From NCBI GenBank assembly GCA_963921825.1, contig OY997588.1:121777329-121841328 (forward strand): 64,000 nucleotides of DNA, given 5' to 3'. Shown piece by piece: positions 1-11,241 of the stretch. The notes beneath the pieces are model-generated. The model was not told the DNA's origin, made no database searches, and worked only from the letters and a program-made list of their open reading frames with translations. Origin of the DNA: Erodium maritimum (Eukaryota; Streptophyta; Magnoliopsida; Geraniales; Geraniaceae). Each line of letters starts with the position of its first letter. Position 1 is the stretch's first letter. The position numbers were made by a program, and so were the translations under genes.

Positions 1-58
1 GTCTTCTATTACCCGTCATGCCTCGAGTCCGGGCGGTAACCAGATTTGGGGCGTGACA
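1..58 (+). repeat. LTR 3' end, fragment (Ty3/gypsy-type)
   Basis: The window opens inside an LTR. The segment finishes with the family's terminal signature (ATTTGGGGCGTGACA), the same ending seen at 43760, 54776 and 56986. Only the last 58 bases are visible, and they appear to sit inside the LTR fragment that follows. Confidence 0.6.
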
Positions 59-577
59 CCGTGAGTCCCGTGGGGTTTTTGAGTCCGTGAGTTACTGTTG
101 GTGTGTCTTGGGAGGTTGTGAGTGCCTGTGGGGTTGTTGAGCCCGTGAGTTACTATTGGTGTCTTGTGTGGCCATGAGTGCCTGTGGATTGTTGAACCTG
201 TGGTGTTGCTGTTGTTGAACTTGCTTGTGATTGTGATTGTGGTTACCTGAGTGAGAGAGAGGTTACTGAGACAGGTCGACCGCCTGGCCCGACTTTGTGA
301 CGGGGAAGCGCGTGAGTGAGAGAGGCACTGATCACAGGACGGACTAGGTGAGCTCTCAAAGCTCGCGGAGCTAGGAGCGGAGTCCGGGTTTTCTCTTTTG
401 AGTCTAGTGACGGATACCTTGTACTTGTCCATTTGTTGGGACGTTTTTGAGTTGTAAATATTATTTTGATTAACTAAATGGAGATTTTAAAGTGTTTATT
501 CAAAACAGGTTTCAATTGTTTTATTATTTTAAACGTTCGCGTCCCGAGTCCGGTTTTACTGAAATTGGGGCGTGACA
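59..577 (+). repeat. LTR fragment related to the 48458-51458 solo LTR
   Basis: It ends with AATTGGGGCGTGACA, and the bases before that match the reverse complement of the start of the 48458-51458 solo LTR (GTCCCGAGTCCGG.. versus CCGAACTCGGGAC..). The body carries the same short imperfect repeats (AGTGCCTGTGGGG, GAGTTACT.TTGGTG) found inverted at about 49440-49800. The ORFs across it are repeat-derived and not convincing genes. The left part is outside the window. Confidence 0.6.
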
Positions 578-1329
578 GAACACCTTGGATCCCTTCTCCA
601 AGCCAGGCCAAAAGGGAATGAAGGTGGTGGTCGTTGTGGTGGTGGAGTGGCGGTAGGTGGTTGGGACGGTGAAGGTGAGCGACGACCTCGTCGTGAAGAG
701 CTAAAGACGGTGAAGGTGAGTGACGACCATCGCCACTGTTGCAATTGAGTGTCTCAGTTCTAGAAATAGCAGTGGAGGTACCAGAGAGGATGAGAGGGTC
801 TGTTGCGGTTATGGTAGTGATGGACGGGACGATACCCAGAAAGATTAACTTCATGATTGGAACGCTTGGCTAGGGCCGACCCTAGAGAACATCGAGAAAG
901 AACCTAGGTCTCCAATTCCAAACTTTTTGGAGCTTAGTCTATCGAATCTATGTTAGAGTTCCCCATATCGAGGTCTTAACAACAAATTATACTAATAAGA
1001 CTGAAATTTTAATAACAAGAATTAATACAAATTGTATATCTAGATATTTATTTACATGAATTCTAATTGTTCTTACCACCCTCATTATCGTCGTTCTATA
1101 GGCAGCAACAAAAGCTTCCCATGCATTACTTACAACAAAACCCCACAAAATATACTTGTATTATCATCAAACCATAACGAAAAGAAAAAAATCGATATGA
1201 AACCAAATAATTTAGAATATCGAAACCAATTCGATGAATTAAACCTAAAATAATTCAAACCAAAGTTAATCTGATGATTTAAACCTAAGCTAATTGAATG
1301 ATTTAGACCTAAACTAAGTCAAACCTACA
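578..1329. other. No gene recognised
   Basis: About 300 bases with GGTGAAGGTGAG-type repeats give a proline/histidine-rich - strand ORF (474-854) that overlaps the LTR end and resembles nothing I know. From about 930 the sequence is AT-rich, with a short degenerate repeat near 1240-1340 (GATGATTTAAACCTAA, GATTTAGACCTAA). Confidence 0.4.
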
Positions 1330-2228
1330 TTAATCCGATGATTTGTAAAATTCTAACGTGCTCCAACTAGTATTGTGTATCAGTTCATTATAATCTCTTA
1401 AATATATGAACCATAAGCTTACTTTGAACTTCGCCTCCAAATAATGAACAAAGCAAAGTTTTCCTCCTTTGCCTCGTTCTGTTCGGTTCTGTTGACGAGC
1501 TACGAACAGTATTGCTCCATAGCTGGTCCAGGCGTTCAAGTCAAGGGCAAGGCCATGTCGAAGGTCACAGTTGAAACGCCGGCAAATGTTGCAAAACCAT
1601 CTCTTCATCGACATGATCCGGGCCGAAAGAAGGTGCATGTTGAAGCTCTGGCGGATATGGGGGACGATGTGAATCCAGACAGTATGGTCCGTCGACCCAT
1701 ACGAAGGAGAAAACGCTCTGTTTAGTAGAAAAAGGAAGTGCAGGTCGTTGAGGGTTGGTAGCCACATGTGATCAAGGTTGGGACCAGAATAAGGAGGCAG
1801 ATCATTGAGGAGGAATTTTTTGTATGCAACCTTCCCTATGGCACATCGGAGGATTAACTCAAGCACACTTTCAAGCCTTTTGGAGAAGTCGTTTCATCGA
1901 CAGCTCTCAGTCGCCCAAATCGCAATTTAATAGGAGAAGGGTTGGAGTGGTTTTGCGTGACGATATGGGAGGGGGATGAAATTCTGAGCGGTAGGGGCGG
2001 AGATTGCAGCGGTGGGGAGTTCGGAGGTGGAATTTGCAGCAGCGAAGAACCAGAGTGGGTTCGCGGTGAGGGTTGATTCGGGATTGGGGAGAAATTGGTA
2101 GGAGTAGAGAAATAGGGGCGCCATATCGACGGGGAGGCGTTTCCGGGCTGAGGCCGGGAGTTACGAGACCGTCCCGACGAGGAGGACCCTTTTTTTGCTA
2201 GCGGTGGTGAAACCCTAATAGATAGCAT
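1330..2228 (-). pseudogene. Unidentified - strand reading frames, possibly one broken gene
   Basis: Two overlapping - strand frames lie head to tail. Bases 2228-1854 encode 124 aa rich in Ser and Pro. Bases 1866-1330 encode 178 aa with a run of hydrophobic and aromatic residues and a cluster with four Cys/His (FCNICRRFNCDLRH) that does not match a zinc-finger spacing I recognise. The 12-base overlap in different frames could be a frameshift or an unrecognised intron. A smaller frame (2124-1927) also opens with a plausible start, MAPLFLYSYQF. I do not recognise any of these proteins. GC content is higher than in the flanks, which could mean a real exon or a retroposed piece. Confidence 0.25.
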
Positions 2229-2354
2229 GTTTCTTTTTTCTGTTAGGTTAACTAAATATATAAATAACTACTTAGTTGTTGTGGGTGATACATATGGATT
2301 AATCAAACATTATATATGTATGTATAAATGAATTTGTGAATATTTTCAACTTAA

Positions 2355-4205
2355 GACGAGTTTTCTCTCTACAAATAAAAACCCTTCTGCTCTTTCTGGC
2401 GCTGCCACCCCCTCGCCCCGCCGGTGACGACCTTGCCTTCGGCCATGGAAGTTGTCGCCGACGCCTCTTCTTCCCCCCTTCCCCTTTCTTCTCTGTCTGC
2501 ACTCCCTATTCTTCTGTACTGGTAGTCCGGCTTGGGTCTGGCGGTTTCATCTCGAGGTTCGTCGTCACGGGGGCGGCTGCTTGGTAGCTTCTGCGGGTCG
2601 GGTAGGGTTTGGCCCGACTAGGCCGGGTTGGTCCGAGGGTTTGGATCTCGGGTTTGGGTCTACTTGGGTCGGGTCCTTGTAGGCCGGGTTGTTAAGGTTG
2701 GGGCAGTCCCAGGTTTGGTGCTGGTTTTTGGGTCGTGGACCAGGTCTGACTTGGGTGGGTTTTAACCGGTTCGGGTCGGTGGATTGGGCGGGTCCGGGCT
2801 AAGTTGTCCTGCAAGGCGGTTTCGCGTTTCCTGGCCTATTTTCGTCAAACTTCGTCGTTTTGTCTTCCTGCTCCGGAGTGGGAGATGTTTCTACCTTTCG
2901 GGTTTAGATCGTCTCGGATCAGGTAAGACGATTTTCGGCTTAGTGGAGGTTAGAGTTCTGCTGGTTTCTTGGGTGTTGGCCCACAGCTTTTCCTTTCCTT
3001 GTCGATTGTTGGGTTGGGAGATCCATTTCCCGAACTTTGGTTATTACCGTGTTCTGCTCGGAGGCGCGACTTCGACTCGGGTTTTGGCCATCGGCCTTGT
3101 TTTTAGGCTGCTCTGAGCTATGGAGGTCAGATCTCCCTCTTCGGCTCCCTCGTTCTCAACAGAAATGTCGATCCTCCTCTTCTGGGCCTATTTTCGGTGA
3201 TGGCCGGAAAAGGGTTATCTTCTCTATGGAGGTAACGGAGGATTGAGTTCGAGCGGCTGAATCAGGGTTGGTCTTCATCCTCATCTTTGGCGCGGGGCTT
3301 CCCAGATCTGGCGTGGGACGAGTTTCTATGGTGAGGATTCTCGCGAGTCTGCTTTGCCTCTGTGGTGGTGGTGGGGGTTTTTCCTTCGGTGAAGCTGCAA
3401 TAGGGTTGTGTTCTCGGTTGCGATCGTGGACGTCCAGTTCCAGCCATGGGACGCGCTTCCTCGATGAGGATCGTTGTGGTGCTGGCTCGCCCAGCTCTGC
3501 CGGAGCCTCTTCTCTTCAGCGTCTCCGTCGCCCCTTGGGCTCTCTAGTTTGTCACTCGCTCCTTTTCCTTGGCGGGCTCTTCCTCTCTCTCCCCTTTCTT
3601 TCCTCTTCTCGTTGGGGCTTCTGTCCTTCACGGCCAACTAGGGCGGGCTCGCCGGGCGAGCTCCTTGGGCATTACAGCCCGCAGAAGCCTCTAGAGGATT
3701 GGTCTGATTTTGGGGGTCCAGTTGGGTTTTCCGTTGGATTGGCCTTGTCGTCTGGTGTTGGCCGGCGGCACCTTCTAGTGATCATCTTCTTTGAAGTTGT
3801 GTGATGGTGTAAGCTTGGGGAGAGATCGTTGTCCAGTTTTGGCTAAGTGTTGGGTGGCTTTTCAGACAGTTGGAAGGCCTTTAGCTCCCTTTCACGCTTA
3901 ATGGTGGAAATTTTTTGTTCCTAAGGCCTCTTTTCTTGGTGCTTAATGTTAGTCAAATCCGGTGATAAGGCCTTATTAGTTTTGTTTTGTTATTCTGTTG
4001 CTTGTTCTTCTTTTGGGCATGTTGTTGGTTGGTGGCCTCTTCTGGTTGTAATCCTTATACTTTGAGTTGTATTCTTGTTATTCCTCAGTTTGTTGAGGGT
4101 CCTTGTTTGAGGTTTCTAGGTGGAATGTTATTTGTCTTGTACTACTTCACTTGCTCTTCATTTCAGAGAGGATTTAATTTAAATTTGTTTTGCTGATAAA
4201 AAAAA
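2355..4205 (+). mobile_element. Non-autonomous non-LTR retroelement, tail type A
   Basis: A GC-rich, pyrimidine-rich head passes into T-rich sequence and ends in TTTGCTGATAAAAAAAAA. The same tail (GCTGATAAAA or GCTGGTAAAA) ends the elements at 7190-8415 and, inverted, 13923-15161. A short possible TSD (ACTTAA, about 2349-2354 and 4206-4211) supports the limits weakly. No reverse transcriptase is visible. Long ORFs (for example 3268-3804) come from base composition and occur on both strands. It is probably an L1-like LINE derivative keeping a 5' region and the 3' tail. Confidence 0.55.
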
Positions 4206-4572
4206 ACTTAACATTACTGGTATATATAGGTCTTTAAAAAAAAGGTCTCCCACTAAATCATCTTGAGAGTAATAGTAAATAAGACAGAAAAGAAAAGAAA
4301 TGAGGTTTGGTTCGAGTATGATAATGACGCTGTCGTCGCTAAATGTCAATTTTGTATTATCTTTTGCATGACCACTGCTCTTCCACTTAAACCCTACATA
4401 CCATCACATTCCTATTTAGTTTCAAATATTTGGAATAAATTGATAATCGTTTAAGTTCTAATATTTGATCAAAACAGATTTCTAATACTTGTTTATATAT
4501 ACTCTTTTCTAAAATCATTTGACTTTCTATGTTTAGTTCTTTTTCTTTTTTGTTATTTATTTATGTATACTT

Positions 4573-5512
4573 TTTTTTGAAACGAGAACATAAACATTTT
4601 ATTACTCATGACAATAAATCAGAAACAGAAATTGGGTCCCAGACCCTGGGTTCCAGCATATGTCCGAAGCCCCCGTAGGTATTTTGGCGAACTTGAACTG
4701 TAATGGTGATCGCGTTTGAATAGCAGATCTGGAATGAACAAAAATTAGCACACGAACGGAATAAAAAACTATCAAATCTGCGATGCCAGTTCTTCTGGGC
4801 CTCATGCCATTGGGGCGTTCTGGTACGTCAATTCTTCGTCTTGAGTCGCCCGGATCTTTAGAAGTAGTACGGAGGACGGGATATGCTCCCAGTGCTCCGG
4901 ATGTGATTTCACCGACACTTCACGTAGAAGCAGGTTAATCATCATCGATTCGACCCGCAAAGGTTTGTTCGGGGTCGAGAGTCCCGACTTTGGGTGCCGT
5001 GGAAACAGGCCGCAACCTATCGTCCCTCCTCCCGTATCCCAGATCAAATGAGGGAGCGAAACCATGCTGGCTAGGGGTTGCCCCTTTGATTGAAAATGCC
5101 CCGATCTGGCCGGCGAGGGGTGGCCCTGGGGCGGGAGGCCGTTGCGGATGGAGGACGGTGCATGGAGCACGGATCCCGGTAGACGGCGACAGGAGAGCCA
5201 CGGTGGCTACTGGCACGAGCTCGGAACCGATTTGGCGACGCATGATTGGTAGCGTGAGACGAGGAAGAGGTCGTGGGACGGTCTGAACGAGCGGCGGCGA
5301 CCTGCGAAGGTGGACGGTGACTAAAACGGATGAAACAAAGAGGTTGTAGAAGAAAACCCTAGCGAGGGTACTGTTGAACCCATCCATAGGTAGTGTTGCG
5401 CCCGTCAAGGGTATCCGAGAGCTTGGAAACAAGGACTTCAATGGTGGAAAGGGGGGGAGGCTGCGCAGAGAGAGCGCAGGCCCTAGGGTTTCGTGAGGAT
5501 AATAATAGCTAC
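4573..5512 (-). mobile_element. Non-autonomous non-LTR retroelement, tail type B
   Basis: The element is flanked by a perfect 12-bp TSD (TTATGTATACTT at 4561-4572 and 5513-5524). Read on the - strand it starts in GC-rich sequence containing CCCTAGGGCCTGCG and ends CTCGTTTCAAAAAAAA. The same CGTTTCAAAAAA tail ends the element at 11242-12440. The A tail and long TSD are diagnostic of target-primed reverse transcription. The 168-aa - strand ORF (5441-4935) is not recognised, and no reverse transcriptase is present. Confidence 0.75.
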
Positions 5513-5661
5513 TTATGTATACTTACATTGAGTTATCTAACATTTTTATAAATCTTAAATTATGTTTCTATAAAATTTCATCAAATTATAATATTGATAT
5601 ACAAACCTTAAATCATTGTTATAAAATATTTATTAAATTAAAATAAATACGTAATTGATAA

Positions 5662-5805
5662 TAAGGATGTCAAAACACCCGGCTCGGACGAGAACCCAAC
5701 ACCCCCGACCCAATCGAGACGGGGATTTTTACAAACGGGGTGGGTTACGGGGCATTGACCGGGGAAGGGGCGGGGATGATACTCTCCGCCCCGCCCCGAT
5801 ATTAA
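5662..5805 (+). mobile_element. hAT-type MITE fragment
   Basis: The start (AGGATGTCAAAACACCCGG) and the following G/C-run sequence (CGGGGATTTTTACAAACGGG) match the left end of the hAT MITEs at 51542 and 60706. The right terminal repeat is missing, so this is a truncated relic. Confidence 0.5.
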
Positions 5806-6060
5806 TTAATTTATTTTATAAAAATATATTATATATTTAGAAATACTAAATTATTTTCTATTTTATTTTATCCTATATGTTCCGTAAATTGAATACTAAA
5901 TATTATTTCTATGGAAAAAACAATCTTATGAAGCTAAAACTATGTTGTTGTTTTTTCTTTTATCAACAAAGAAAAGTAAATTGAAACTTCTTCTGAGGTG
6001 AAAGAAAACTATTTTCCAAAACGTTGGTTCATGCTCTAACACAAACCTAAAGCTAACTAA

Positions 6061-7089
6061 GAGCATCCACACCAATTAGGGCGGGGTGGCGAGGCCGGGG
6101 CGGGAGCAGAAGAGGAAAAGGATTCGGGTCCGAGGTTCGGTCGATGTGGGGAGAGGGGCGTGCGGGGCTTAAGGAGCCGAGGCGGGAGAGGGTTAGGTCT
6201 GGGTTCGGGGGGCGAGGCGCGGGGGAAAATTTAGCCACGCAGCCCCGAGCCCCTCTGCCTCTCACATATCATATCCTCCTCTGACGCGTGGCCCTGTAAA
6301 AAAAACAGATCGCAAGTGGAATTGGAGAAGAAGCACAGTACCACTACAATTAATTAGTTTAATTAAGGTATATAGGTAATAATCTAAATTAGTTAAAAAT
6401 CAATTTTTTTTTGTTTTTAGTTTTAAATCAATTTTAAAAAACTTCAACAACAGCATATAGGTAATAATTTTAAAAAATAGTTTTAAATTTTAAAAATCAG
6501 TTTTTAATTTAAAAACTCAAATTTTAAATTTAATAATCAGCTTTTAAATTTAAAAATCAGTTTTTTATCTTAAAAATCATTTTTCTGTTGCGATAAAAAA
6601 TGTCTGACACGTCCGATTATATGCAGGAAGTGAAATATATGAAGGCTACGGACACGTTGGATTATACCCCGGAACAAATGGAGCGTCATTTGGAAATGTT
6701 GAAGGTATGGATGAATCAAATTCGATAACTTCATAAACAAATCGACCACATTAACGGGGATGCCTAATTATGTATTTTTTTTAAAGTTTTTATGTCTTTT
6801 TTTAAGTTACGTATTTTTTTTAATTTTTTATTTTTATTAATGGAGTTTTATTTCTATTTATGAATTTTATTTCTATTTTATTTAGTAGTTGTTGATTTAA
6901 AAATAACGTTAACAAATTCAGTTAAAAGCTTAATTAATTACACAGTCAGCATTTCTGAAAATCAAGCCCCCCATACTAGCCCCTCTGATGTGCAGCACAA
7001 AAATTTTAGGGGAGTAGGGGGTTGAGCCCTATCTAGTCAGCAGAGGGTTCAGTCCCAGGGTTCGTGATCCGCCACTGATGTGGGTGCTC
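6061..7089. mobile_element. PIF/Harbinger non-autonomous element (MITE-like)
   Basis: Terminal inverted repeats GAGCATCCACACC (left) and GATGTGGGTGCTC (right) match at 11 of 13 positions. They are bordered by a perfect 3-bp TSD, TAA at 6058-6060 and 7090-7092. A 3-bp TAA/TTA target and GAGCAT-type ends are the PIF/Harbinger signature. The interior is AT-rich with repeated TTTTAAATTTAAAAATCAG blocks (about 6470-6590) and a short coding relic. The left TIR resembles that of the element at 18038. Confidence 0.85.
6600..6728 (+). pseudogene. 42-codon coding relic inside the Harbinger MITE
   Basis: A short frame opens MSDTSDYMQEVKYM and ends in WMNQIR before a stop, and charged codons continue past that stop (LHKQIDHINGDA). 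The heptad-like spacing of hydrophobics with K/E/Q suggests the C-terminal coiled coil of a Harbinger Myb-like protein, as in the intact C-terminus at 27833-28159. This is an inference from character and position; the similarity is too short to prove. Confidence 0.35.
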
Positions 7090-7189
7090 TAATTCAATTT
7101 GAATTTAATTTGTAACCTTACATCATGTTTTGCTTTGCGTCACTTCAATTGTTCTAAAATGTGTAACTTAATAAATTTGAAATTGTTTT

Positions 7190-8415
7190 CTTATACAAAG
7201 TAACGTTCTAAAGAGAAGGTCTCTCCCTTCTCTCTAGAATTACAAACCCTAGCCTTACAGCATCGCCCGCCTCGTCCGCTCGATACCGCCGGTGGCCACC
7301 GTGGCTTCGGCCATGGGAGCCACCGGTGGTGGTCTCGCGCCCCGCCTCTCCCTCGTTACCCCTCCTTTTCTCACCTTCTTCCCTCGTTTCTTCTCCTTCA
7401 CCTTCCACCCTTTCACTGTTTTTCCTCTTTTACAGGGGCTTTCTTCATATCTACTTGTGGGAGGTCGTTCCCCATCGATTTTCGGTGGTGTAAATCGTAG
7501 ATCTGAGTTTCCTTCACCGTTTTTCTCCACCTGGGCTACGTGTCGTTCTGATTATCCCCTTCGACTTTCATCGCTCTGGCGTGTTTCCCGGTGGAGTGGA
7601 CTCCCGGGCCTTGTCGGGTTTACGCCAAGTGGTTTTGGTCTTTGAGACCTGGGTTCGGGGGATCTGAGTTGGAGGTCGAGTTTCTTGGGCGGTCACAGGG
7701 CTTTGCAAAACTAGCCATTCTCACTCCTTCCCTGCTCTTTTGAGTTTCGTCTCTCCTCTTTGGCCGTTGATTTGGTGCTGGCCGGTGACGGGATCTGATT
7801 TTTTCAGATCTGAGACGTGGGCTGAGGTGCCGTGTGCTGGGTCGAGAAGATCGGTTTGGATTGCGTCTTTCTTGCTCTGCCTCGCCGATTGGTAACTCTC
7901 TCTCCCTTTCCCTTTGCTTCATTTGTTTCTATCTTGGTGTTGGTTGAAAGATCACGCTGTGGTTGGGGTCTGGGTTGGGTGAGTCTGGTCGGTTGGGCCT
8001 TGGTTCTTAATCAGGGATTTGTTCTCCCCTGGTTGGTTCCTTTGCAGGATTGACGTTTGGTTTTTCGTTGTGGGGTTTTCTTTGTTCCTTTTTTTTTGGG
8101 CTTGTTTGTTTTCTGTTTGTGTTTGAAAATTCTAGTATCAAGCCTCTTGTTTGTTAGGTTTCCCTTTGTTGGGTTTTGGTTGTACTTCAAGTTTGATTTT
8201 CTGGGTATTTTCAGACCTGTTGTATTGTATTGTTTGCTTCTAGTTAGATCTGGGTATGAAGACCCTACTGTTTCCCCACGATTAGGGGTTTAGTTTCGAG
8301 GCTCCCTGATTGGAGTGCTCTCAATTTGTAATGGTTTGAATGAGGGTTGAACCCTTGTCCTTGTCTTTTTTTCAAAGACCTAGATCTCTATAAAATAATT
8401 TGCTGGTAAAAAAAA
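7190..8415 (+). mobile_element. Non-autonomous non-LTR retroelement, tail type A
   Basis: The order matches the 2355-4205 copy: a leader with AAGGTCTCTCCCTTCTCTC, a GC-rich part containing CCGGTGGCCACCGTGGC, a T-rich 3' part, then TTTGCTGGTAAAAAAAAA. The GGTGGCCACCG segment recurs inverted in the 13923-15161 copy, which links them as one family. The TSD is imperfect (AAATTTGAAATT before, AAATTGAAAGTT after), so the left limit is approximate. No reverse transcriptase ORF is present. Confidence 0.55.
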
Positions 8416-8950
8416 ATTGAAAGTTGAATGGATATACCATCTGTCTATTGTACTTGTGTTTGGTATTTACCGAGTCCAAGATGATCATATGTTAATAGTT
8501 ATGTTTTTAAGTCTGGGTCTTCTATCATTCCGATATTGTTTAAATAGAATCTATACAAATTTAATACAATTCATTGTGGAATTAGGGTACAAATCTTGTA
8601 TCTTGGAAGTGGGACGGAAGTAGGGCAGTGACAGAGATGGGGCAGGTTCGGGAAAGAGGGCTGGCGAGCGGGCTTGGGTGAGGATCATAAGAGCAAACAC
8701 AACGGGCCGGCCCTCGGGTCCGACCCGCGCGTTTACGGTCCACGGGACGCGGCCGTCCCACTGTGGGACGGTTTTTACGCGGGCCGCAGGCCTCGGCCCT
8801 CGTCCCTCGCTCGCGGGCCGGGCGCTCGCCCCTGTCCCATCGGCCCTTTCTCGCTCCCGTCCTCTCCCGTAGTGACACGTGGCATCCCAAATCCGACCGT
8901 TTGACAACGGTCGGTAACAACTATTTTTTAAAAAAAATCATTTTAAACCC

Positions 8951-8958
8951 TATAAATA
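8951..8958 (+). promoter_or_regulatory. TATA box of the Harbinger Myb-like gene
   Basis: TATAAATA lies about 100 bases before the gene start, within CCCTATAAATACCCCAACC. The same promoter core precedes the nuclease genes at 15228 and (on the - strand) 30137 and the Myb gene at 18828. Confidence 0.6.
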
Positions 8959-9052
8959 CCCCAACCCCAACCTCATTTTGTCCACACCCATTCTCCAATT
9001 TCACTCTCCCATTCCCACATTCTACTATCTCATTTCAAATATTCTCGTGAAA

Positions 9053-10573
9053 AATGTAGGGCGACACAGGGTCCCATGCAAACTCAGCTGGTGACGAAGT
9101 CGGATTCAGCCCCGAAGAAATAGCACGGAATTTCGAAGAGATTCTAACGGACCCTCGTGACAACTCCGCTTTCATGCCATACTCGCAAGCGGGTTAGAGC
9201 TCAGGTAAGTGCAAACTAATTTTTTATTTATTGTATTTTATGTAATTAATTTATTGTATTTATTTAATTCATTTATTGTATTTTATTTAATTAATGTATT
9301 GTATTTTATTTAATTAGTTTATTGTATTTATTTAATTCATTTACTATATTTTTTAATTCATTTATTGTATTAATTTATTGTTTAGGTCAATTCCGTCCCC
9401 AACAATTCCAAATGGCGCCAGGGTTCCAACTACCGCAACAATTTGGAATGTCGCCACAAGGGTTCCAACTTCCACCACAATTCTACAACTACTCCGAGCA
9501 CCCACTAACCGACGTAGTCGTCCCCGACCATCCTCTACCGGACCTTCCCAACGACAACGACGACCCCGAGCAGCACAACCGGATGCCCGGGTATTCACCA
9601 AGGAGGAAGACATACACCTCATAGACTGTTGGCTGAGTACTACAAAAGACGCGATCAAGGGAAACTCTCAAGCCGGAAACACATTCTGGTGCAATATTGA
9701 GAGTAAGTACAACTCGAGGGGAGGTCACCACTAGCGCGACTGGAATTCTCTCAAGATACGTTGGGGCAGAGGATCCTCGCAGACAAGGAGGTTCCTCGGT
9801 TTTCTGAAGACCTCCAAGGCCGAGTACACGAGCGGCTGGAACCAAGAGGACCACATGAGACGTGCGAAGGACATGTGGGCGGCTGTAAAGAAGGAAGACA
9901 GACCGAATGGCTACCCAGCAAAGTTCGACCTGGATCATTGGGTTGCGAAGCTTGAGGGCAATAACAAGTTCGCTGCCGAGGAAGGCACCATGGGTAATGT
10001 CCGCTAAGAACAAGCACGCAAACAACGACAACGGTTGGATGAGGCTGAGGCTTATAGCTCAACCCCACCCATAAGCACAGGGGACGATTACACACCTCTT
10101 AGTGGTGAGTCCCAACAACCAGAATAAGGAGCTTCCGATCACAACGAGGGGACTGAGGTCCCTCTCAGCGACACACCCCCATCCCTTGAGGCCGCCGCAA
10201 GTCCCCCTCGCCGAACGTGACCGCAAGGAAAGAAGGCAGTGAAGGCATCAAAAAAGGTGAGCGTCCTCACGGCCCAAATGACTGCCTTCGCTGAGATGGA
10301 ATGTACACGGCAGGAGGTTGAACGTACACGGTAGGAACGCCATGCAGAAAGGACCCGTATGATACACAAGATAACCCAACATGGGAAGCAAACTTCGCCA
10401 CCTACGTGTCCATGGTGGAAAAGGATACCTCCTCCTTCACTGAAGAGGATAAGGAAGAGCATAGGTCGTGCAAGGCCCGACTTTGAAGAGTAATGGATAC
10501 CCTTGAAGGTGAACTTGAAGATCTTCGACGACAACAACCACCACCGGATGTCGACCCACCAAATGATTCTTGA
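9053..10573 (+). pseudogene. Harbinger Myb/SANT-like DNA-binding protein, broken
   Basis: In PIF/Harbinger elements this protein binds the transposon ends and helps bring the nuclease into the nucleus. The reading frame opens ATG TAG, so it is dead at codon 2. A first coding block (to about 9203) is followed by a likely intron: GTAAGTGC donor, low-complexity TTTATTGTATTTTATTTAA repeats, and a TTTAG acceptor near 9385. The next block has Pro/Gln-rich repeats, then the SANT-like core with FTKEEDIHLIDCWLS, GNSQAGNTFWCNIESKYN and, after a frame change, DHMRRAKDMW. Charged sequence follows to a stop at 10571-10573. Several frame changes and stops separate the blocks. It is homologous in order and motifs to the better preserved gene at 26638-28159. 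Confidence 0.7.
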
Positions 10574-10917
10574 GCATGTATTTTTTTTGTGGGTTGTATT
10601 AAAAGGGGTTGAATAAAATAACAAGTTAATTTTTATTCGTGTTAAATTTATTTATTATTTTTTATTGTCATTAATTATTTTTTCACATTTGTTTATATTT
10701 TATATAATTTAAACGGTTTCTGATAAAGAATTAAATAAAATAGCAAAATATCAATTAATAACAACTCAGCATCCAGTCAGTACAAGGGCCTCACCTAGGG
10801 CCTCTCATTGCAAAACACCAACTAATCTGAGTCCCTAGGGCCTCACTTTTGTCCAGTCAGCACAAGGGACTCAAGGCCAGGGCCTCACCCGGGGCCTTTC
10901 CATTGTACATGCTCTGA

Positions 10918-11224
10918 TGCCCACCCAAAACTCACTCCAAACTCGCCTCGTTGTCATTCTTAATTGATAAACGTCATTGAAAATTGATAAGTATCCACAA
11001 CTTTAGTTTGATCTTCGTAGAACTCCAAATTTAATTATTCTCTCAAATAAAATGAGACAAGAATTTGATAAATCATATTTATTTAACGGGAATCATAATT
11101 ATTTTTACAACCCTAGTTAGTTAATCAAATTTACATAATTTATAATTTAGCTCCTATACAAATGACAAATTAGAGAGTCTGTATCTACACGTTAAATTCT
11201 ATAATACTTTTAATACAACAATTA
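10918..11224. other. AT-rich spacer, nothing recognised
   Basis: No ORF of note, no RNA gene and no terminal repeats are visible between the Harbinger element and the next retroelement. Confidence 0.5.
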
Positions 11225-11241
11225 ATTGATAAATTTAAATT

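Larger units (their letters stand above)
8691..10914 (+). mobile_element. PIF/Harbinger element carrying only the Myb-like gene
   Basis: The left end GAGCAAACACAACGGG and right end CCATTGTACATGCTC form an imperfect TIR. The flanking 3-bp target is TAA (8688-8690) and TGA (10915-10917), one mismatch. The left subterminal region is strongly GC-rich, followed by a TATA box, a broken Myb/SANT-like gene and an AT-rich 3' region with CCAGTCAGCAC..GGGCCTCAC repeats (10796-10890). There is no nuclease gene. Confidence 0.75.

Noticed and set aside
3268-3804. 178-aa ORF as a protein gene
   Set aside because: It falls in the GC-rich part of an A-tailed retroelement, has no domain, and the opposite strand is equally open.
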